DNA from: Pseudopontixanthobacter vadosimaris | GTDB lineage: Bacteria; Pseudomonadota; Alphaproteobacteria; Sphingomonadales; Sphingomonadaceae | Assembly (NCBI RefSeq): GCF_012979275.1 | Contig: NZ_JABASZ010000011.1 | Coordinates: forward strand, 1 to 42,285 | Direction of reading: 5' to 3' | Length of the DNA stretch: 42,285 nt | Part shown: one piece after another, positions 37,474 to 42,285 of the stretch | How the letters are laid out: each line of letters begins with the position of its first letter | Numbering within the stretch: the first letter of the stretch is position 1 | The notes under the pieces: model-generated | What the model was told of the DNA's origin: nothing | What the model saw: only the letters and a program-made list of their open reading frames with translations | The model's database searches: none | Position numbers and translations under genes: made by a program

Positions 37474-39108
37474 CTAACCTCCCTCGGCGCGGCAGTCATA
37501 GACCAGCCGTTCGTTCGGCGCACCGGGCAGCAGGGCGGCGACGGCGGACTGGCGTTCGCCCAGCAGCGTCGCCGGTTCGTCGCTGCCGCAGGCAGGCGCG
37601 GAATAGGCGGCGCGGGCGGACCGTGCAGCCTCCATCGCCGCGCGCGGCAGCAGATAGCGTTCCATCCGGTAGGTCCGGCTGCCGGGATCGTAGCTGTTCA
37701 CCGACACTGCCGCCTCTTCATTCGGCACGAACAGGCGCGACCATGTTTCGCCCAAAAAGCCATATTGCGTGCGCCCGTTGACGCATCCTTGCGCCTCCCA
37801 CGAAAAGGCGATTTCCTCGTTCGCAGGCCCGGTCACCCTGCTGCGGGAAGGATCCAGCGTGCAGATCAGATTGGCGGCGGCGGAATTTGCCGCCTGCGGA
37901 CCGGCGCTCCCAACCTCGCTGCCTTTCTGCCCATCCGCCATCGCGGCGATGACGCGGCGGTCGATTTCGGCAAGTCCGGGCCGCGACAGCCATATGCCGG
38001 CAGAGGCCGCCGCGGCCAGCACCGCTACCCCGGCGAATGCCAGCATCGGCACGCGGCTGCCCGCGTGTCGTTCGAAATCGTCCTCGTCCGGTTCGCTTTC
38101 GTCGGCCCTCTTCTGCCCGGCACGCCAGCCCCGCCCCGCAGCGGCCAGTGCGGCCACCATCAGCAGGGCCGCGAATGCCATGGCGTTCTCGCGTTCCTGC
38201 GCCACGGCCATTGCGGCCTCCAGCTGGACGCGCTGGCGGCGGCTGCGCTGCGCCTCGGCCTCCTCCGACAATTGCAGGCGCGCGGCGCGCTGTTCGGCAT
38301 CGCGGCGCGTCTGTTCCGCCGCGTCGAGCTCAGCCAGGCTGCGGCAGGGCAAGGCATTGACCACGGGCCGCACGCCGTTTTCGCGCAGGAAGGGCAGCAA
38401 TTCGCGGTCCGAAACGGCGAAATAGAATTCCGCATCCGACCCGTCTGAATCGGCGCCGAAGCTGTTGACGCCCAGCACCCTGCCGCATCCGTCGAGCAGC
38501 GGACCGCCCGAATTCCCGCGCGCGATGGGGGCCGTGTGAAGGATCGTATCGAACTGGCGCGATGGCCGGGTGCCCGACAGAAAGCCCCGGCTTTTCACCG
38601 GCGGCTGCGACTTGAAGATATCGCCATTGCCCAGCCCCTGCGCCCTGTCGACATTCATCGGGTAGCCGACTGCCGACACCTCGCCGCTATCGCTGGTGCC
38701 GCCGCCCGCGATGCTCAGCGGCGGGAGGCGGAGGTCGCCCTCGATCGCCAGCAGGGCAAGATCGTTGCGGGGGCTGACGGCGATCACACTGGCATATTCG
38801 GCATCGTCGCCTTCGGACGGCACGATGCCGATCCGCAGGGTCTCGTCCGCCTGCGCCTGCAGCACCACATGGGCATTCGTCACGATGCGGGTCGGCGAAA
38901 CCGCGAAACCGGTGCCGTGGCTGATCGGGTAAATTTCCTCGCCGTCACTGCCGATCACCACGACACGGACGACGCCACGCGCCGCCGCTGCGACATCGGC
39001 AGGTTCGGCGCGGGCCGGGGCAAGCGCAGCGAAACCGGCGAGCAGCAACGCGGCAAGCGCGGCCACCAGGGCAAAGGGCATGATGACAGGATGGAAGCGG
39101 CGTAGCAT
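37474..39108 (-). CDS. Membrane-anchored trypsin-like serine protease
   Basis: 544 residues. An N-terminal hydrophobic segment (about 9-33) precedes a chymotrypsin-fold (S1C/HtrA-like) domain with His80 in TNAHVV, Asp116 in RNDLALLAIEG and Ser200 in ARGNSGGPL. A coiled coil (about 258-308, DAAEQTRRDAEQRAARLQL) leads to two transmembrane helices (308-325 and 353-374) joined by a short, highly charged loop. The C-terminal domain has four Cys (416, 442, 507, 539). This fits an inner-membrane protease with the catalytic domain and the disulfide-rich C-terminus both in the periplasm. No PDZ domain is seen. Substrate unknown. Start ATG 39108 is preferred to one at 39177. Divergent from ogt. Confidence 0.87.
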   Translation of the reverse strand: MLRRFHPVIMPFALVAALAALLLAGFAALAPARAEPADVAAAARGVVRVVVIGSDGEEIYPISHGTGFAVSPTRIVTNAHVVLQAQADETLRIGIVPSEGDDAEYASVIAVSPRNDLALLAIEGDLRLPPLSIAGGGTSDSGEVSAVGYPMNVDRAQGLGNGDIFKSQPPVKSRGFLSGTRPSRQFDTILHTAPIARGNSGGPLLDGCGRVLGVNSFGADSDGSDAEFYFAVSDRELLPFLRENGVRPVVNALPCRSLAELDAAEQTRRDAEQRAARLQLSEEAEAQRSRRQRVQLEAAMAVAQERENAMAFAALLMVAALAAAGRGWRAGQKRADESEPDEDDFERHAGSRVPMLAFAGVAVLAAAASAGIWLSRPGLAEIDRRVIAAMADGQKGSEVGSAGPQAANSAAANLICTLDPSRSRVTGPANEEIAFSWEAQGCVNGRTQYGFLGETWSRLFVPNEEAAVSVNSYDPGSRTYRMERYLLPRAAMEAARSARAAYSAPACGSDEPATLLGERQSAVAALLPGAPNERLVYDCRAEGG

Positions 39109-39215
39109 GATGCGGCAGATGCTTAGGCGAATCGCCTGCCTCCCGGCAAGCAAAGGCTTATGGCGACATCGCTCCACATGGCGGAACCAGGCTCATTTCA
39201 GGAAAGGGCCAGATC

Positions 39216-39740
39216 ATGCGTATAGCCAGAAACGCAGGCAAGACCATTCACCATGCCGTGGCAGGCAGCGCCTATGGCCCGATGCTGGTTGCCGCGAGCG
39301 AGGACGGCATCTGCCGGCTCAGCTTCGGAGAGGACGAGCAGGACCTCCGCCGCCACTTCCCCAAGGCCGAATTGCGCGGAGGCGACGCTGCATTCGATGC
39401 TCTGGTGTCGCGCGTGCAGGCGGTGGTTGCGGGCGAGGATGACGGCGCCGACATTCCGCTCGATCAGCACGGAACGGAATTCCAGCAGCGCGTCTGGGCG
39501 GAACTGCGCGCCATTCCCGCAGGCAGGACGCGGTCCTACCGCGATATCGCGGAACGCCTCGGCAACCCGCAGGCGACGCGGGCGGTCGGCGGAGCGAACG
39601 GGGCGAATGGCGTCGCCGTGCTGGTGCCCTGCCACCGGGTGATCGCGCATGACGGCACGCTCGGCGGCTATGCCTATGGCGCGGAGATGAAGCGCAGCCT
39701 GCTGGCGCGCGAAGGCGTGATGTTCGCCCCGGCGCGCTAG
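39216..39740 (+). CDS. ogt: Methylated-DNA-protein-cysteine methyltransferase
   Basis: 174 residues. Repairs O6-methylguanine by transferring the methyl irreversibly to Cys139 in LVPCHRVIAHDG. The recognition helix TRSYRDIAERLGNPQATRAVGGANGAN (in pieces) carries the arginine finger. The N-terminal about 85 residues form the usual small domain with FQQRVWAELRAIPAG leading to the active-site domain. Ends in a TAG shared with the opposite-strand GST gene at the palindrome CTAG, so stops overlap by 4 bp. Confidence 0.95.
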   Translation: MRIARNAGKTIHHAVAGSAYGPMLVAASEDGICRLSFGEDEQDLRRHFPKAELRGGDAAFDALVSRVQAVVAGEDDGADIPLDQHGTEFQQRVWAELRAIPAGRTRSYRDIAERLGNPQATRAVGGANGANGVAVLVPCHRVIAHDGTLGGYAYGAEMKRSLLAREGVMFAPAR

Positions 39741-40378
39741 TCCAGCTTGGGCGGCATGCCGGGTTCGGCCTTCGCCATGGCGCGGGCATAGGCCGGACGT
39801 TCACCGATGCGCTGGAGATAGGCGCGGATGTTGGGATAGGCCTCGATCGAGGTGCCGCGCGACAGGCGCGCGGTGGTGAGGCCGTAGCCCATCATAATGT
39901 CGGCGGTGGACAGCATCGCGCCGCCGAAATACGCCGCCTCGCCCAGCCGCTGCTCCACCATGGCCCAGGCCTTTTCGGTCCGGTCGGCCACGAATTGCCC
40001 CGGCATCGGGTTCTGCGCTTCGGCCATGGTCAGCATCAGCTGCATCATGCCATTGGTCATGAAAGTGCCATTGGCGAAGTGGAACCAGAACAGGTGATCG
40101 GCAAAATCGCTGTTGCCGGGGGATGGCACCAGCGCCTCCCCGCCGGGATAAGTGGCCACCATATAGTCGATGATCGCCCCGCTTTCGCCCAGCACCAGGT
40201 CGCCATCGGTGATGACCGGCGCGATTCCCATCGGATGCAGCGCCTTGTAGTCATCGGGCGCGAGGCGGTTGTCGGCGCGGCGTTCGTAGCGTTTGAATGC
40301 GTAGTCCAGCTCCATCTCCTCCGCCAGCCAGACGATGCGTTCGGATTGCGACAGGCCCAGATGGTGGATGGTCAGCAT
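39737..40378 (-). CDS. Glutathione S-transferase family protein
   Basis: 213 residues. The N-terminal thioredoxin-like domain has LTIHHLGLSQSERIVWLAEEMELDY and the cis-Pro/Glu-Ser glutathione site GIAPVITDGDLVLGESGAII. The C-terminal helical domain has AAYFGGAMLSTADIMMGYGL with the N-capping Ser-Thr-Ala-Asp. Typical of small soluble GSTs of unclear substrate. Start ATG 40378; the longer frame upstream overlaps the photolyase stop region and is rejected. Lies 56 bp after the photolyase gene on the same strand. Confidence 0.92.
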   Translation of the reverse strand: MLTIHHLGLSQSERIVWLAEEMELDYAFKRYERRADNRLAPDDYKALHPMGIAPVITDGDLVLGESGAIIDYMVATYPGGEALVPSPGNSDFADHLFWFHFANGTFMTNGMMQLMLTMAEAQNPMPGQFVADRTEKAWAMVEQRLGEAAYFGGAMLSTADIMMGYGLTTARLSRGTSIEAYPNIRAYLQRIGERPAYARAMAKAEPGMPPKLD

Positions 40379-40434
40379 GACAGGCGGTTCCTTCAGATGT
40401 TGCTGGCAGATGTTGCCGGCAGATGGTGCCGGTT

Positions 40435-41994
40435 TCAGATGTTGCGGGCCCAGCCCGATGCGGGGGTGAGCGTTTCGAGGATGGCTTCGGCGCTGTCCAG
40501 ATAGGCCTGTTGCTTCTCTTCGTCCATCCGGTCCCAATTGGCGTAGATGCGGCCCACGCGGTGATTGCTCTCCAGCCGGTCCCTGTGCCGGGTCATGAAA
40601 TGCCAGTAGAGCGGGTTGAACGGGCAGGCGCCTTCGCCGGTCTTCTTACGCGGCGAATAGATGCATTTGCCGCAATAATCGGACATCCTGTTGATGTAAT
40701 TTCCGCTGGCGGCATAGGGTTTGCTCGCCAGCTTCCCGCCATCGGCATAGAGGATCATGGCCGAGACATTGGGCAGTTCGACCCATTCATAGGCATCGGC
40801 ATAGACCACCAGATACCAGTCCTGCACGTCCTGTGGATCGATCCCGGCCAGCAGCGCGAAATTGCCCAGAACCATCAGGCGCTGGATATGATGGGCATGG
40901 GCATTGTCCCGGGTGGAACGGACGCAATCGGCGATGCAGGCCATGTCGGTGGCGCCGGTCCAGTAGAATTCCGGCAGCGGGCGGTGTGCCTCCAGCGCAT
41001 TCGCGGTCTGCAGACCGGGCATGAACAGCCAGTAGAAGCCGCGCACATATTCGCGCCAGCCGATGATCTGACGGATGAAGCCCTCCACCGAATTGATCGG
41101 TGCCTTGCCGTCATGCAGCGCCTGCTGCGCCCTGAGGCACAGTTCCATCGGGTCGAGCAGGCCAAGATTGATGCTGGTGGACAGCATGGAATGGTAGAGC
41201 TGGTCCTCGCCCATCACCATCGCGTCCTGATAGGGGCCGAAGCGTTCGATCCGTTCGGCAAAGAACACGTCGGCGGCGACTTCCGCTTCCTCGCGCGTCA
41301 CCGGCCAGCCGAAATCGTCCAGGCTGCCGAAGTGAGTGCCGAAGCGGCTTTCGACCAGTTCGATGACTTCCTGCGTCATCGCATCGGGCGGGAAGATGGG
41401 GCGCGGCGGCGGGTCCATCTCATCCGCAGGCGGCTTGCGGTTTTCCTTGTCGTAATTCCATTCAGTGCCTTCTGGCTTTCCGCTATCGGTCATCAGCAGG
41501 CCGGTGCGGCGGCGCATCTCGCGGTAGAAGGTCTCCATCCGCAGGCTGGCCCGGTCCTCCGCCCATTCGCGAAAGTCGGCGATGGAGCAGATATAGCGGT
41601 CGTCGGGCAGGATCGTCACCGGGCAATCGAACCTGCCCGCCCATTCCTCCATGGCCTGCTGCACGCGCCATTCGCCCGCCTCCACGACGCATATCTCGCG
41701 CGGGTCGTGCCGTTCCACCGCGCGGGCGACTTCGCCGGTGAAGCTGTCGGTGTTTTCCTCGTCGCTTAGGCGGGTGTATTCCACCGTCCAGCCGGCATCC
41801 TCCAGTTCGGCCGCGAAATGCCGCATGGCGGAAAAGATCAGCGCAATTTTCTGCTTGTGATGTCTGACATAGGTCGCTTCCTCCCAGACCTCCATCATCA
41901 GGATGATCGTATCGTCCTTTTTGCGGCCCCGCAGGGAAGCGAGATTGCGGGAAAGCTGGTCGCCGAGAATCGGCACGAGGATGGGCTGCGTCAT
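40435..41994 (-). CDS. phrB: Iron-sulfur photolyase/cryptochrome (PhrB/CryB-like)
   Basis: 519 residues. Class FeS-BCP (prokaryotic (6-4) photolyase): Rossmann N-terminus (MTQPILVPILGDQLSRNLASLRG) for the antenna chromophore, FAD-binding C-terminal domain with SVEGFIRQIIGWREYVRGFY and DNAHAHHIQRLMVLGNFALL. The [4Fe-4S] ligands are at Cys353, Cys441, Cys444 and Cys457 (MACIADC, YCGKC and GEGACPFN), at nearly the same positions as in Agrobacterium PhrB. It probably repairs (6-4) photoproducts with blue light. ATG 41994 is taken as start; an in-frame ATG at 42012 adds six residues. Confidence 0.93.
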   Translation of the reverse strand: MTQPILVPILGDQLSRNLASLRGRKKDDTIILMMEVWEEATYVRHHKQKIALIFSAMRHFAAELEDAGWTVEYTRLSDEENTDSFTGEVARAVERHDPREICVVEAGEWRVQQAMEEWAGRFDCPVTILPDDRYICSIADFREWAEDRASLRMETFYREMRRRTGLLMTDSGKPEGTEWNYDKENRKPPADEMDPPPRPIFPPDAMTQEVIELVESRFGTHFGSLDDFGWPVTREEAEVAADVFFAERIERFGPYQDAMVMGEDQLYHSMLSTSINLGLLDPMELCLRAQQALHDGKAPINSVEGFIRQIIGWREYVRGFYWLFMPGLQTANALEAHRPLPEFYWTGATDMACIADCVRSTRDNAHAHHIQRLMVLGNFALLAGIDPQDVQDWYLVVYADAYEWVELPNVSAMILYADGGKLASKPYAASGNYINRMSDYCGKCIYSPRKKTGEGACPFNPLYWHFMTRHRDRLESNHRVGRIYANWDRMDEEKQQAYLDSAEAILETLTPASGWARNI

Positions 41995-42054
41995 GCCGCT
42001 ACAATCCGGCACCGGCGCGCCCGGTTCCGCGCCTGCCCGGCAATCGCCAGGCTG

Positions 42055-42285
42055 TTAGACGAAACTGTAAGGATCCACATCCACGCTGACCCGCACCCCT
42101 TGCGGGAACTGGAGGTCGCCCAGCCATTTGCGGATCACGTCCTGCAGATTGGCGCTGCGGCGGGCATTCATCAGCAGGCGGTAGCGATAGCGGCCGCGCA
42201 GCAGCGCCATGGGGGCGGGCGCGGGGCCGAGGATCGCCACATCGGGCAGGTCGGGGCGGGTGCCGCCGATGGCGCGGGCGGCCTC
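42055..42285 (-). CDS. priA: Primosomal protein N' (PriA), C-terminal fragment
   Basis: The last 76 residues only; the rest lies outside the window. DVAILGPAPAPMALLRGRYRYRLL and the C-terminal QFPQGVRVSVDVDPYSFV are characteristic of the PriA C-terminal domain. PriA is a 3'-5' helicase that restarts stalled replication forks. Its stop is 42 bp from the alternative photolyase start, on the same strand, so it reads into the photolyase gene. Confidence 0.93.
   Translation of the reverse strand, partial: EAARAIGGTRPDLPDVAILGPAPAPMALLRGRYRYRLLMNARRSANLQDVIRKWLGDLQFPQGVRVSVDVDPYSFV

Overview
The window reads as GC-rich (about 65%) chromosomal housekeeping DNA from an alphaproteobacterium of the order Sphingomonadales, probably Erythrobacteraceae-like. 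Four features point there: a circularly permuted two-piece tmRNA gene with the tag ANDNEALAIAA, a separate F1-ATPase operon (atpHAGDC) with a short epsilon subunit, HdaA preceded by a DUF2066-type protein, and alphaproteobacterial families such as DUF2794. The taxonomic call is inference from gene content. I see no rRNA, tRNA, insertion sequence, prophage or CRISPR array.

Layout. 1-2.8 kb: lemA and a TPM-domain gene (minus), mscL (plus), ssrA (tmRNA), and a small membrane protein gene (minus). 2.9-6.5 kb: a tightly overlapping arginine succinyltransferase operon (M20 hydrolase-astA-astB, minus). 6.6-8.7 kb: malate synthase G (plus). 8.7-14.7 kb: the outer-membrane biogenesis operon lptD-surA-pdxA-rsmA (minus). 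14.8-18.5 kb: pepA, a 47-residue zinc-ribbon gene, holC, a lipoprotein, ndk and an NTF2-like gene (plus). 18.5-21.5 kb: purM-purN-sulfotransferase (minus). 21.6-24.6 kb: DUF2066 protein, hdaA, cysE, DUF2794 (plus). 24.7-26.4 kb: an SDR dehydrogenase and gph (minus). 26.5-29.8 kb: glmU and an HNH gene (plus), DUF4126 (minus) and a Tat-exported SDR (plus). 30.1-37.3 kb: a prolyl oligopeptidase and, separated from it by a duplicated terminator, atpHAGDC (all minus). 37.5-42.3 kb: a membrane-anchored S1 serine protease (minus), ogt (plus), GST, FeS photolyase and the C-terminus of priA (minus).

The genes are mainly core functions: envelope assembly and osmoprotection (lptD, surA, mscL, lemA), ribosome rescue (ssrA), replication control and replisome loading (hdaA, holC, priA), nucleotide, cofactor and cell-wall precursor synthesis (purM, purN, pdxA, ndk, glmU), arginine and glyoxylate use (ast, glcB), and repair of alkyl and light damage (ogt, photolyase).

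No wholly new multi-gene system is evident. The most unusual signals are: two genes with no ATG/GTG/TTG start (pdxA, apparently ATT or ATC; the TPM gene, apparently CTG or a frameshift); a three-copy duplication of the atpG 3' end lying between atpG and atpD; a 57-bp tandem duplication of the atp operon terminator; a succinyltransferase operon whose third enzyme is an M20 peptidase; a GTTAAC cluster resembling CtrA sites; and a DUF2256 mini-gene embedded in pepA-holC.
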